From: a virus | Length of the DNA: 22,491 nt | Virus record (IMG/VR): IMGVR_UViG_3300027747_000827 | Coordinates: 1 to 22,491 of that record | Strand: one strand, 5' to 3' | Part shown: piece by piece, positions 8,654 to 15,999 of the stretch | How positions within the stretch are numbered: the first letter of the stretch is position 1 | Layout of the letters: each line of letters opens with the position of its first letter | Position numbers and translations under genes: made by a program | Notes under the pieces: model-generated | Told to the model about the DNA's origin: nothing | Seen by the model: the letters and a program-made list of their open reading frames with translations, nothing else | The model's database searches: none

Positions 8654-9801
8654 TATTGGAATTGGCTAAATTGTTTTTGACCTAAATCAAATTGAATTTG
8701 ATAATTAAATAATTTATCAGAACTGCTATTTTTTTCTTGCCAATTAGTATCCTTAATAATTATAGGATAATAGTCTTCATTTTCTCCATCAGTTATATGT
8801 AAATACAATTCATTTGAAGCAAACAATTCTGATCCAAGAGCATAATCAGTAGCTGAGATATAATCACTTGTTACTAGGTAACTCCAATCTATTTGAGTTG
8901 ATAATGCTTGAACACCACCATAATGTATACCTGAACTATTTTTAAAAGTCATAGTATTACCACTCCTTTGATAATCAGCAGTTTGATAAGTAGTCTTTTT
9001 AAAATTCTTTTGTTGTCTGCTTAATAATCTAAAAGCAAATGTATCATAACCACCAAATTGATTCTGAAATACTAACCTAACAGAATTAAATCTAGGAGAA
9101 CATACTTGTTTTATAATTATTGTATCTGATCCAATAGTAACTTTATAACCATAAGTTGAACTAGTTATAAATGAACTTCCTAAGTAAGAATTAATAGCAA
9201 AAGGACTCAAGTCTAAAAGCAAAGATGAAAGACTTGATAATGTTCCACCAGTAGATGATGAACCACTATTACTACCATCTTCATTTATCTTTTGAATTGT
9301 TGCCGTAACTGCCGATAAATTGGCATTGAAATAAGTAATAAAAAACTTTTCTCCATCCATTACTTCGCCAGCCGTTCTATCTCTAGTCGTTAAAAACTTA
9401 TTCGCATATTTAGAAATAGAAGTTCTAAATGGATTTAGGGAATAATTCCAACCTTTACCTGTATCAGAAGTCCTAATAATTGGTAATTGGCCTAACCATT
9501 CTTCACCTAAATTTAACGTATAGTCGATGAATAAGAATGATCCAGCATATTGTAAGAGTGAACTTCCTGATGGGTTAAAACCGCTTCCAAGATAATTTCT
9601 GACAATCGGTGCGACATCAAGTACACCATAGTTTCCTGTGTCTGGATAATTTTTAAGTGTGGCGATGTCTTTTCCACCAATTTGTAGAGTAAATACATAT
9701 TTAAATGATGATTGTGAATAATTAGTTGAGGATACTATATGCCATAAACTATCATGAGCCGATGAATATGAAGCTGGAACTGATTCTTTTGTAAATGCCA
9801 T
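8653..9801 (-). CDS. Tail protein, distal-tail-like candidate
   Basis: A 382-residue beta-rich protein starting MAFTKESVPASYSSAHDSLW. Recognisable pieces are VFTLQIGGKDIATLKNYPD, DVAPIVRNYLGSGF, and RLVFQNQFGGYDTFAFRLLSRQ, the last being a pattern seen in tail proteins of Bacteroidetes phages. A Ser/Gly-rich linker (SNSGSSSTGGTLSSLSS) lies around residues 178-195. There is no signal peptide or membrane helix. It is translationally coupled at both ends: TAATG overlaps with the 222-residue gene upstream and with the 728-residue gene downstream. Distal tail or adhesin-carrier roles are both possible. The virion assignment comes from context. Confidence 0.6.
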   Translation of the reverse strand: MAFTKESVPASYSSAHDSLWHIVSSTNYSQSSFKYVFTLQIGGKDIATLKNYPDTGNYGVLDVAPIVRNYLGSGFNPSGSSLLQYAGSFLFIDYTLNLGEEWLGQLPIIRTSDTGKGWNYSLNPFRTSISKYANKFLTTRDRTAGEVMDGEKFFITYFNANLSAVTATIQKINEDGSNSGSSSTGGTLSSLSSLLLDLSPFAINSYLGSSFITSSTYGYKVTIGSDTIIIKQVCSPRFNSVRLVFQNQFGGYDTFAFRLLSRQQKNFKKTTYQTADYQRSGNTMTFKNSSGIHYGGVQALSTQIDWSYLVTSDYISATDYALGSELFASNELYLHITDGENEDYYPIIIKDTNWQEKNSSSDKLFNYQIQFDLGQKQFSQFQ

Positions 9802-10469
9802 TATTTCTTAAATGTTTGCGTAATTGTTAATGCTATATCTTGACCCAATGCCTTAGATAATTTTGCTTTAAAATCTTCTCCAAATGCTTTTTGTTCATTG
9901 TCATCAAAAAAACCTACTCTTGAAATGCCTCGTTCTTTAATTCTTTTTGCAGTATTTTTAGCAATTGCTAGTAATTTTTTTTTAGGATCGGCTGCACCTA
10001 TAATCGTTTTTCGTTTTAATTGTAGTGGACTTAATCCTTTGCGTTGATCTTCATTTCTAATATAATTTTTATGCCTTAAATACCATTGAAGAATTGCCTC
10101 CACCATATTTTTAGAAACCTTTAAAGTTCTAAATTGATATGGAGAATTTGGTTTCCCGCTTTTAATTCCTTTTACCCCTTTATTTTGAAAGTCATAATAT
10201 TTGCTAGCCGGGTTTGAATCATCATAACCAATAGTTAAAGAATATTTGTTTCCTTTTTTATTAATAACTGAAACAGATATATCACTCATATTTCCCCTAT
10301 CGACTTTCCCCTTAGCATTTATTCTTTGCTGAGCCAAGCTAATAAATTTACTTGCAGCATCATACATGACTCTTTCAACCGCATCCAATTTTAATGTGCC
10401 TTGAGAACTTTCTCCTCCTAAATCAAAGTCTTGTCCTAATGCTCTTTGTGCTTGCTCAATGCTTGCCAT
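9801..10469 (-). CDS. Tail completion / gp10-like minor tail protein candidate
   Basis: A 222-residue, strongly basic, mainly helical protein starting MASIEQAQRALGQDFDLGGE. It has ASKFISLAQQRINAKGKVDR near residue 40, then SVINKKGNKYSLTIGYDD, and a Lys/Arg-rich C-terminal half. The layout of an N-terminal helix, a short beta part and a basic C-terminus, positioned right after the tail chaperone genes, is compatible with HK97 gp10-type tail completion proteins, but the match is weak. The start overlaps the end of the frameshift-extended chaperone frame by 14 bases, consistent with coupled translation. It may instead be a DNA-contacting tail-terminator. Confidence 0.5.
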   Translation of the reverse strand: MASIEQAQRALGQDFDLGGESSQGTLKLDAVERVMYDAASKFISLAQQRINAKGKVDRGNMSDISVSVINKKGNKYSLTIGYDDSNPASKYYDFQNKGVKGIKSGKPNSPYQFRTLKVSKNMVEAILQWYLRHKNYIRNEDQRKGLSPLQLKRKTIIGAADPKKKLLAIAKNTAKRIKERGISRVGFFDDNEQKAFGEDFKAKLSKALGQDIALTITQTFKK

Positions 10470-10737
10470 ATATCTTTTTCATTTGCTCTCTATCAAAGCT
10501 ATTCTTTGCCTTTATATAACTTAAATCATTTAATGCTTGTATTGTTGGTAACTCAAATGCATCTGCTAAATTTATTCTTTCGTGTTCGGCAATGATGGTA
10601 GCCTGGTAAATCCATCCATAACGTTGCATAAAGCCATTATCGTTATCTCTGCTTCTAATTTCTCCATCCCGTTCTTGATTAAATCCGATATCAAATAATC
10701 CTTTAAATTCATTATCGAGTCGCTGAACACTTGACAA
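10456..10737 (-). CDS. C-terminal frame of tail assembly chaperone reached by -1 frameshift
   Basis: This frame has no good start of its own: its first possible codon is a TTG created within a run of nine T. It encodes about 93 residues, SSVQRLDNEFKGLFD, then RYGWIYQATIIAEHERINLA and a C-terminal helix LNDLSYIKAKNSFDREQMKK. These resemble the C-terminal part of fused tail chaperones in related phages. Joined to the first 161 residues of the preceding frame by a -1 slip at 10737-10743 it gives a 254-residue product. The two frames overlap for 166 bases. In lambda-like systems the minor shifted product (GT) bridges tape measure and tail tube; this pair lies upstream of the tape measure gene as expected. 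A homopolymer error in the assembly is the main alternative. Confidence 0.65.
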   Translation of the reverse strand: MSSVQRLDNEFKGLFDIGFNQERDGEIRSRDNDNGFMQRYGWIYQATIIAEHERINLADAFELPTIQALNDLSYIKAKNSFDREQMKKIYGKH

Positions 10738-11219
10738 AAAAAAACCACACTTCCATAAACCGATTCAAAGCTTGCAGATAATAAATCTTCAGCATATTCC
10801 TCATGTTTAGTTGCATCATACTTTGCTACTTTCCAACCTCTCCAAGTTAACTTCATAGGAACAACCATTGAAGCAGCTATTTTATGTAAGTTATTTATAA
10901 TATCATTTCCAAAGAATTTAGTTTCTAAATACCTTGAATATGGTATATTTCTAATATCAAAAACACATCTATATCTTTTCTTTCCTATCTTAATAATATC
11001 ATTTGGCTTTGGGATAGGTGCTGACTCAGTAATAAATGTAATTTTTTTTAATTGCTCATTTAATTCCTTAATGCTTAAAGAATCAATTTGATTTTCTGTT
11101 TGATACGTTAAAATCTCTAATGATTTAACTGCAATATCTAACTCAGTCAACCCTTCTCTTTTTACAAGTAAGTTTTGAATTTGTTGCCATTGCCATACCG
11201 TGACATCTTTCCAGTTCAT
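10572..11219 (-). CDS. Tail assembly chaperone, unshifted product
   Basis: A 215-residue protein starting MNWKDVTVWQWQQIQNLLVK. It is mostly helical, with a conserved-looking core (FDIRNIPYSRYLETKFFGN) and LHKIAASMVVPM. The frame passes through GTT TTT TTT TGT at codons 159-162, where a -1 slip would switch to the neighbouring frame. If no slip occurs, translation continues for 54 more codons to LPSLPNTKE. Tail assembly chaperones coat the tape measure protein during tail building and are released before the virion is complete. The gene follows TerL by 16 bases, which is not the usual place. Identification rests on the frameshift arrangement, on its position before the tail genes, and on a resemblance to Bacteroidetes phage proteins of this kind. 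Confidence 0.65.
   Translation of the reverse strand: MNWKDVTVWQWQQIQNLLVKREGLTELDIAVKSLEILTYQTENQIDSLSIKELNEQLKKITFITESAPIPKPNDIIKIGKKRYRCVFDIRNIPYSRYLETKFFGNDIINNLHKIAASMVVPMKLTWRGWKVAKYDATKHEEYAEDLLSASFESVYGSVVFFCQVFSDSIMNLKDYLISDLIKNGMEKLEAEITIMALCNVMDGFTRLPSLPNTKE
10737..10743 (-). other. Slippery heptamer T TTT TTT for -1 ribosomal frameshifting
   Basis: Nine consecutive T (10736-10744, minus strand) are read GTT TTT TTT TGT in the zero frame. The in-phase heptamer T_TTT_TTT allows both ribosomal tRNAs to re-pair perfectly after slipping back one base, and the next codon becomes TTG in the frame of the 93-residue extension. I did not identify a convincing downstream pseudoknot. Confidence 0.6.
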
Positions 11220-11235
11220 ATTTATAAATAGCTAA

Positions 11236-12408
11236 TTAAACAAAGTTGTATCTGCCTGTCCCTGACTTAAAATCAAACTTGCGCCATGCTAATGCTAATG
11301 CACAAACGCAGTCATCCGTAAATCCAGTAGGAGCAGAATATTTTACTCCATGTGATGTATATTGATATTCAAAAACTTCTAATTCATTTTTAATCATTCC
11401 TTCCGGATAATGCACACGTTCTTGATGGATTGCTACTTGAAGACCTAGCATTAATTCTTGCTTACTTTGGCTTGTAAATTTAAACCCTTCAATATCCATT
11501 CCTTCACGTTGTAATTGTTCTACTATCGGATCACCAACTCCAGTACTATCAATTAACATTGGCGCTTTAGATAAATTGCGTATTATGTTCTGAGTTGATG
11601 CCCAATCTTTCTGAAATCGTTCATAATAAGCTACATTACCACTATTATCTAAACCAATAATGACTGTCCAATCTGAATATTTTGCCAAATCGACTCCATA
11701 ACATTTAACAATATTGATTGATATATCAGAAGTACACTTGTTTATTGCCTCATTTCCAAATGGATTCGCAGCATTTTCTGCTGGATTAGCCATGTATTCT
11801 TGCTCAAATACTACATTTGGCAGTTCTTTTTTAGCTGCATCTACCTCTGATGATGCAATAAATGGGTTATCATAGGTACTAAACTTAAATGATTCCCACT
11901 CAGAACTAGCATTAACCCCATTTAAAAACAAAGAATAGAAGTAATTTTTTCCTCTTGGAGTAGATAAGAATATGGCTTTACCTTGATAATCTGTCAAAGT
12001 TGGCCTTATAGAGTTTTGCCATCCACTTTCAAGATCAGGAATATATGAAGCTTCATCAATAATGGCATAATGAAATTTTAAACCACGAAGATTATCTAAT
12101 CTTTCTCCAGTAAAAAATCGAATCTCGCCTCCACTAATTAATTTAAATGTAAGATCACTACGATTTGGAACTGCGACATTGCTCGGCATTAACCTGGCAA
12201 GTTCATCAAAGAATACTTTAGCAAGTTGATAGGTTGGAGTTATATAAGCCACTCGTTTTCCTTGCATCGCTTCAATGCAAGTAATAACTTGGCATATAAG
12301 TGATTTTCCCCATCGCCTACCTGACATGAGTACTTTAAACCTTGCCTTAGATTCTAATACTTTAGCTTGGTTCTTGTGTGGTTTCGGGAGTACTATGTTC
12401 GTTTGCAA
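11236..12408 (-). CDS. terL: Terminase large subunit
   Basis: A 390-residue packaging motor ATPase and nuclease. ATPase part: HKNQAKVLES adenine-contact region (residues 11-20), Walker A GRRWGKS (30-36), Walker B YAIIDEAS (114-121) and the coupling motif FLSTPRGKNYFY (147-158). RNase H-like nuclease part: GVDLAKYSD (239-247) with Asp241, LIDSTGVGD (287-294) with Asp288, and TGFTDDCVCALALAWR (362-377) with Asp366/Asp367. These acidic residues should hold the two metals that cut concatemeric DNA. The start is a TTG at 12408: an in-frame stop lies two codons upstream and the conserved N-terminal region precedes the first ATG. The first 47 bases overlap the small subunit gene. All catalytic motifs look intact. 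Confidence 0.96.
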   Translation of the reverse strand: MQTNIVLPKPHKNQAKVLESKARFKVLMSGRRWGKSLICQVITCIEAMQGKRVAYITPTYQLAKVFFDELARLMPSNVAVPNRSDLTFKLISGGEIRFFTGERLDNLRGLKFHYAIIDEASYIPDLESGWQNSIRPTLTDYQGKAIFLSTPRGKNYFYSLFLNGVNASSEWESFKFSTYDNPFIASSEVDAAKKELPNVVFEQEYMANPAENAANPFGNEAINKCTSDISINIVKCYGVDLAKYSDWTVIIGLDNSGNVAYYERFQKDWASTQNIIRNLSKAPMLIDSTGVGDPIVEQLQREGMDIEGFKFTSQSKQELMLGLQVAIHQERVHYPEGMIKNELEVFEYQYTSHGVKYSAPTGFTDDCVCALALAWRKFDFKSGTGRYNFV

Positions 12409-12799
12409 AACTTATTATTACTTCTTGTTTCTCCTCATTCTTCGCTCTATCAGTCCAACCTAAAAGATTTTTTGCATAGAAAATACCTTTACCTTCATTA
12501 GCAACAACATCAGCCGCTAATGCTCTAAATAATTCATCAATTTGTTTTGTTATCTTATGGCATGGATGATCTTCACTGGAAAGAACTTCATAATAAGTTG
12601 CTCTACTATAAAATTCAAAATCTTGTCTTGGTAACCATATCAATAAAAAAAAACTTATAGTTGGTAAATGGCGCTCTCTTATGGTTTTTACTCCAGCACC
12701 GGTAGCCACTTCCTTAGTTGAGTTTAGGCAATAATCAATATATTTATCTGCCCATTCTAGGAGTCTTTCTTGATCAATATCTTTTGGAAGTCTTGGCAT
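12362..12799 (-). CDS. terS: Terminase small subunit-like protein
   Basis: A 145-residue helical protein starting MPRLPKDIDQERLLEWADKY. An N-terminal helical region is followed by FYSRATYYEVLSSED (residues about 82-96) and FRALAADVVANEGKGIFYAK, ending KNLLGWTDRAKNEEKQEVII. The ATYYEVL...(I)DELF...A..A..GKG..FYAKNLLGW.D pattern is typical of small terminases that recognise phage DNA and hand it to TerL. It lies directly upstream of, and overlaps, terL. The acidic C-terminal tail (HSTPETTQEPS) is also common in such proteins. No obvious HTH triad can be read with certainty. Identity follows from sequence pattern and position together. Confidence 0.82.
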   Translation of the reverse strand: MPRLPKDIDQERLLEWADKYIDYCLNSTKEVATGAGVKTIRERHLPTISFFLLIWLPRQDFEFYSRATYYEVLSSEDHPCHKITKQIDELFRALAADVVANEGKGIFYAKNLLGWTDRAKNEEKQEVIISFANEHSTPETTQEPS

Positions 12800-12858
12800 T
12801 ATTTTTTAAATATTTATGACAGCTATTTCATAATCAAAAAATTCTTTATCTGTTGCTA

Positions 12859-13290
12859 TCAAAATTTTATTGCTTTAGTATCTGTATTTATTTTAATTAA
12901 ATCAATCTCCTTTTGATTATTATCATAATGAGTTCCAATTCCTAATCGTTTTATTGTTTTCCATTTATATTGGCCATTTGTAAAATAAACTCTTGATTTA
13001 GGTATGCCTAATTTTTCGGCCATACGATATACTTCAGATGCAAAGTATTCATTTCGCCTAGTTATAATATAAACTATTTTGCCTTCTCTGATTAATCTTT
13101 TTGCAATCTCTTGACCTCTTGCAGTTGATAATGTATCATCAAAATCAAATGAAACCTTTGAACTATCTGCTTGGTATTCTCCACTTGCTAAAATTGCTTG
13201 CCATACTTGAACTGCTTTTTCTTCAGTATCATAAATACAAGCGCCATTCCCTATGCGCCATTTATCATTTGAACATTTAATTACTGGCAT
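12859..13290 (-). CDS. HAD-superfamily hydrolase with N-terminal IKCSN-type mini-domain
   Basis: A 143-residue protein. Residues 1-36 (MPVIKCSNDKWRIGNGACIY, then a short helix KAVQVWQAILA) form a small motif I associate with phage-encoded head and protease-related proteins. Residues 45 onward are a HAD phosphatase core: motif I DFDDT (49-53, nucleophile Asp49, acid Asp51), motif II Thr77 in YIITRR, a basic residue near Lys109/Lys114, and a final acidic loop HYDNNQKEID (121-130). It probably hydrolyses a phosphate from a nucleotide or small molecule, but the substrate cannot be read. Its ATG overlaps the glycosyltransferase stop (TAATG), so the two may act together. A 59-base gap separates it from terS. 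Confidence 0.75.
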   Translation of the reverse strand: MPVIKCSNDKWRIGNGACIYDTEEKAVQVWQAILASGEYQADSSKVSFDFDDTLSTARGQEIAKRLIREGKIVYIITRRNEYFASEVYRMAEKLGIPKSRVYFTNGQYKWKTIKRLGIGTHYDNNQKEIDLIKINTDTKAIKF

Positions 13291-14306
13291 TATTCTATGA
13301 GTTTAGAATAAATAGCAAATCTATCCTCATTAATTTTAAATAGATCATAATGCTCACGAACATATTCAGCATTTGACTCCCCAAAATCTATTCTCATCTG
13401 TGAACTAAATGCCATTCTCTTAATATCTCTCTCCCAATTATCTACCCAACATACCGTTGGAATGTCATCATATGGCGCTCGTTTTATTGCCATTAATGGA
13501 ATACGTTTAGCACCAGCTTCCAATGCCTTTAGATTTGATTTTAGTTTGTTAAATTTATTATCAAGTAATGGTGCAAGTAATATATCAGCCTCTTGGTAAA
13601 AATTCATGTATAAATCTACTGGCATTGATTCAAGAATTTTATGATTTAATCTTTCATTAGCAGTAAACCAATCACCCATTTGCTTCCAATGAAATTCATT
13701 TACTTTATTCCATCCACAAAGTAGCATTCTAGTAGATTCTTTAAATGATTTAGATTTAGACAATTCATAAATCGGATTCTTTAATTGCCTCATATCAGGA
13801 AAATGAGTGATGCTTCCGGTATGTGCTATGGTAACTAATTCATTTACATTTCTTTGAGCAGTAAATTGATCCTTATCAAATGGCAAAGCATTAGGAATAA
13901 TATAACAATTAGGATTTATTTTAATAATTTCAAGCCTTAGCCTATTATGAGTTGTCGTAACAACATCAGCATATTTAATAAAATTTTTAATCACATTTGT
14001 TACCCCTAAATCACGATATGTTTTAGCTGATAAATGTTGGCTAAATAATTCCCAATAGTCATCAATATCAACAACTAATTTAAAGCCTATCTTAGCCTTC
14101 CATTTTAATAAATCGGGGAATGGTATTGATTCGCAAAATCTATTGACTACAACCACGTTTATCGCTTTCTCAATAAGCATCTCTTCAGTCATTGTATCCG
14201 TTATCATACAATACTCTTTATTCATTACCGATAATGGTAATGCTAGTCTATGATAAGTAACTCCTGAATGTCTACTTCCTACGGCGCATATTCTTAATTT
14301 GGACAT
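13290..14306 (-). CDS. Glycosyltransferase (GT-B, GT4-like)
   Basis: A 338-residue protein from ATG 14306 (MSKLRICAVGSRHSGVTYHR); an upstream in-frame start would add 10 residues overlapping the previous gene further. Features of GT-B enzymes: the N-terminal nucleotide-fold start with GSRHSGVTYHRLALPL, VVDIDDYWEL near residue 88, NCYIIPNALPFD near 145, IAHTGSITHFPD near 168, and a donor-binding C-terminal part with EADILLAPLLDNKFNKLKSN followed by LKALEAGA. It should transfer a sugar from a nucleotide-sugar to an unknown acceptor, such as the virion, modified phage DNA bases or host glycan. It sits between small genes and a HAD hydrolase just before packaging genes, an unusual place that hints at a role in virion or DNA modification. 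Confidence 0.8.
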   Translation of the reverse strand: MSKLRICAVGSRHSGVTYHRLALPLSVMNKEYCMITDTMTEEMLIEKAINVVVVNRFCESIPFPDLLKWKAKIGFKLVVDIDDYWELFSQHLSAKTYRDLGVTNVIKNFIKYADVVTTTHNRLRLEIIKINPNCYIIPNALPFDKDQFTAQRNVNELVTIAHTGSITHFPDMRQLKNPIYELSKSKSFKESTRMLLCGWNKVNEFHWKQMGDWFTANERLNHKILESMPVDLYMNFYQEADILLAPLLDNKFNKLKSNLKALEAGAKRIPLMAIKRAPYDDIPTVCWVDNWERDIKRMAFSSQMRIDFGESNAEYVREHYDLFKINEDRFAIYSKLIE

Positions 14307-14556
14307 CGTTTGGTTTTGATTGGTTGAGTTTTGCAATATATTTTACTCCTTCATAATGAGCCGATAATCTTTTAAGCATATCAAAAACACAAGAACCACA
14401 CCACGAATTAAAATTAAAATCCTTGTTAATATATTTTCGATATAGGTTTGCATACTCCTCAAGTATTTCTCTTTCTATATTTTTTGTAAAACCTAATGCT
14501 ACCGCTTCAAAGTTTATAATATTGGCTTCTATAAATGCTATCTCTTGATCAGTCAT
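14272..14556 (-). CDS. Small protein with WCGSC motif, function unknown
   Basis: A 94-residue helical protein starting MTDQEIAFIEANIINFEAVA. It has a CxxC-type pair in FNSWCGSCVFDMLKRLSAHY (residues 49-68) and a basic C-terminus (KNMRRRK). The CGSC pair could bind metal or a redox partner, but it is a single pair, so zinc binding would need partners elsewhere. I recognise the WCGSC..DML..L pattern from small unnamed proteins encoded next to sigma-like regulators and terminase genes in Bacteroidetes phages. It overlaps the membrane-protein gene before it by 4 bases (ATGA) and the glycosyltransferase after it by 35 bases. Confidence 0.7.
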   Translation of the reverse strand: MTDQEIAFIEANIINFEAVALGFTKNIEREILEEYANLYRKYINKDFNFNSWCGSCVFDMLKRLSAHYEGVKYIAKLNQSKPNDVQIKNMRRRK

Positions 14557-14780
14557 AGTTTATTTATTAGTCTATAAATTACTGCCCCTAAAACTCCCGA
14601 ACTAAATACAATTGCTATACATTCTTGATATTGAATTGGAATTACAATTAAAACAATAGCGCTCCAGGTACTTAAACATGGAGTACAACTAAATGGCTTA
14701 AAATTTAATCTAAATGACTGATATAAATTTGTCATTGTAAAAAATACTGCAAAAGAAACGGCTGCTATTATTGTGATCAT
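14553..14780 (-). CDS. Small multi-span membrane protein with CxxC motif
   Basis: A 75-residue protein with two to three predicted membrane helices: residues 1-18 (MITIIAAVSFAVFFTMTNLY), about 38-50 (STWSAIVLIVIPI), and about 53-70 (CIAIVFSSGVLGAVIYRL). Between the first two lies FKPFSCTPCLSTW, a C-x2-C-x3-W loop also found in DUF1360-like small membrane proteins. Size and topology would fit a holin, but lysis genes are 7 kb away, so I do not assign that. It overlaps both neighbours by 4 bases (ATGA). Confidence 0.65.
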   Translation of the reverse strand: MITIIAAVSFAVFFTMTNLYQSFRLNFKPFSCTPCLSTWSAIVLIVIPIQYQECIAIVFSSGVLGAVIYRLINKL

Positions 14781-14959
14781 TTTAATGTATGGTAAATTTC
14801 ATCTTTGACTAAACTCCAGTAAGCTTGATCATCTGCCTTTAATTTTTGTTGTAATATTAATTCGCAAATGTATAATCCAAGTTCTTTAGCAAATAATTTA
14901 TTTCCACAAAAATACAAAGAATTTAAAAGCAAACTATTTGCTCGTTCATCAGGCTTCAT
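14777..14959 (-). CDS. Small unknown protein after the sigma-like gene
   Basis: A 60-residue helical protein starting MKPDERANSLLLNSLYFCGN. Its ATG lies 11 bases inside the end of the sigma-like gene and its stop overlaps the next start by 4 bases, so it is part of a tightly coupled operon. No motif recognised. It is short and amphipathic, possibly a partner of the regulator. Confidence 0.6.
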   Translation of the reverse strand: MKPDERANSLLLNSLYFCGNKLFAKELGLYICELILQQKLKADDQAYWSLVKDEIYHTLK

Positions 14960-15461
14960 CTCTTATTTTCTTTTTAATGTTAGAAATCGTTTTGACTATT
15001 GACATATATGGAATGCCAGTCTTTCTTGAAATTTCTGTTTGATTAAAATTTAATTCGACATAAGTATCAAGTAACATATCCTCATACCAGCTTAATTCTT
15101 TTCTTGCCTTCTCTACCTGGTTGTAAAGACTTTCTTTATAATCCTTTATAATATCCTCAATTTGAGCCAATTCTTGTATGCTATCAAGACATTCATACTT
15201 TGCTCTAAAATGTCTAAAGAATGGCTGATTCATACCGGTACTATATATCATGTTTAGCATGCATCTGACCAACCAATATTTTAAACCACTTGATCCATTG
15301 TTATTATAAATTGACCAAAATTTATCTTCACTTATTGAGCATAGATTTAAAAACATTTCTTGTTTTAATTCTTCCCTTAAATTTGATGGATGCATCTTTA
15401 TCAAAGCTTGTTTAATCTCCTTTGAGTTATAAAGTTCTTCGATGATTTGCGACCTGGTCAT
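14949..15461 (-). CDS. Sigma-factor-like transcription regulator with C-terminal HTH
   Basis: A 170-residue protein starting MTRSQIIEELYNSKEIKQAL. Its first 80 residues are helical with a region-2-like part (ELKQEMFLNLCSISEDKFWS, then GLKYWLVRCMLNMIY). The C-terminal 45 residues read LLDTYVELNFNQTEISRKTG, then IPYMSIVKTISNIKKKI, the layout of a sigma-70 region-4 helix-turn-helix (recognition helix about residues 148-165). This would bind promoter DNA and recruit host RNA polymerase. It lies at the boundary between replication genes and packaging/structural genes, which suits a middle-to-late switch. It is shorter than typical ECF factors, so a divergent phage factor or a non-sigma regulator is possible. 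Confidence 0.65.
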   Translation of the reverse strand: MTRSQIIEELYNSKEIKQALIKMHPSNLREELKQEMFLNLCSISEDKFWSIYNNNGSSGLKYWLVRCMLNMIYSTGMNQPFFRHFRAKYECLDSIQELAQIEDIIKDYKESLYNQVEKARKELSWYEDMLLDTYVELNFNQTEISRKTGIPYMSIVKTISNIKKKIRDEA

Positions 15462-15556
15462 TCCTTTGATTTTTTGATTATTTCAAAAATAAAATAAACA
15501 ATAAAAGCCAGTTCAATAATTCCTACCGTAATGGCTTCCCAAATTAATCTTTCCAC
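15458..15556 (-). CDS. Single-span membrane micropeptide (32 residues)
   Basis: A 32-codon ORF starting with GTG at 15556, inside the end of the DUF3310 gene, and ending ATGA with the sigma-like gene start. It reads ERLIWEAITVGIIELAFIVY, then FIFEIIKKSKE: one hydrophobic helix with basic C-terminal residues. The tight overlaps on both sides are the main evidence that it is translated. Function unknown. Confidence 0.5.
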   Translation of the reverse strand: MERLIWEAITVGIIELAFIVYFIFEIIKKSKE

Positions 15557-15774
15557 TTTTCTAGTTCCCTATTTAAATACCAAATTGCTTTACTCAAATC
15601 TTTCTTTTTAAATCCTTTCTTATCTGATCTTAGTATGTATTTAATTGCATTACCTAGATTAAAGTTAAGATCAAATGAATCAATTATATCAATTACCTCA
15701 ATGCCATTACCCTGATAATGTTCAGGATGATTGACTTCTTCTTTGATAACTCCTTGATATTTAATATTTTCCAT
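15544..15774 (-). CDS. DUF3310 family protein (SaV-like / T7 gp1.7 relative)
   Basis: A 76-residue protein from ATG 15774 (a TTG two codons upstream is also in frame). The core VNHPEHYQGNGIEVIDIIDS, then GNAIKYILRSDKKG and LSKAIWYLNRELEKW, is the DUF3310 signature: the NHPxHY motif, the conserved Glu/Asp of EVID and the NAxKYxxR helix. The family includes small phage proteins related to T7 gp1.7, a nucleotide kinase, so a role in nucleotide metabolism during replication is plausible. The gene is of usual domain length and lies between replication genes and the sigma-like regulator. Confidence 0.85.
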   Translation of the reverse strand: MENIKYQGVIKEEVNHPEHYQGNGIEVIDIIDSFDLNFNLGNAIKYILRSDKKGFKKKDLSKAIWYLNRELEKWKD

Positions 15775-15786
15775 GCTCAAAGTTAT

Positions 15787-15999
15787 TTAAAATTCATGCA
15801 TTTCCAAGTAATCTTTAATTTTTTTTGTTTGTCTGTAAGCTGGATATGATGATCCATTTTCCATTAAGATTCTATTTTTATTTATTTCAAGGCTAAAATT
15901 TAAATCTAAATAGGTAGCACAATTAATTTTAATTTGTCGTGTTGGATATTCTAACATCTTATCTATCCATTTAATTGCATTCCTATGATTTTCTTTCAA
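15787..15999 (-). CDS. Small unknown protein
   Basis: A 70-residue protein with a TTG start at 15999 that overlaps the VRR-NUC stop (TTGA). It reads KENHRNAIKWIDKMLEYPTR at the N-terminus and ends in YRQTKKIKDYLEMHEF, basic and helical with a beta-like middle. The first ATG would remove 14 residues. No recognised domain. Placement between a nuclease and DUF3310 suggests an early role. Confidence 0.55.
   Translation of the reverse strand: MKENHRNAIKWIDKMLEYPTRQIKINCATYLDLNFSLEINKNRILMENGSSYPAYRQTKKIKDYLEMHEF

Noticed and set aside
12800-12858. Short ORF (about 18 codons, TTG start) between HAD and terS genes
   Set aside because: Too short, non-ATG start and no overlap logic; plausible-looking residues but not enough to call.
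14553-14780. Holin
   Set aside because: Topology fits, but the gene is far from the lysis cassette and has a CxxC loop more like DUF1360-type proteins.
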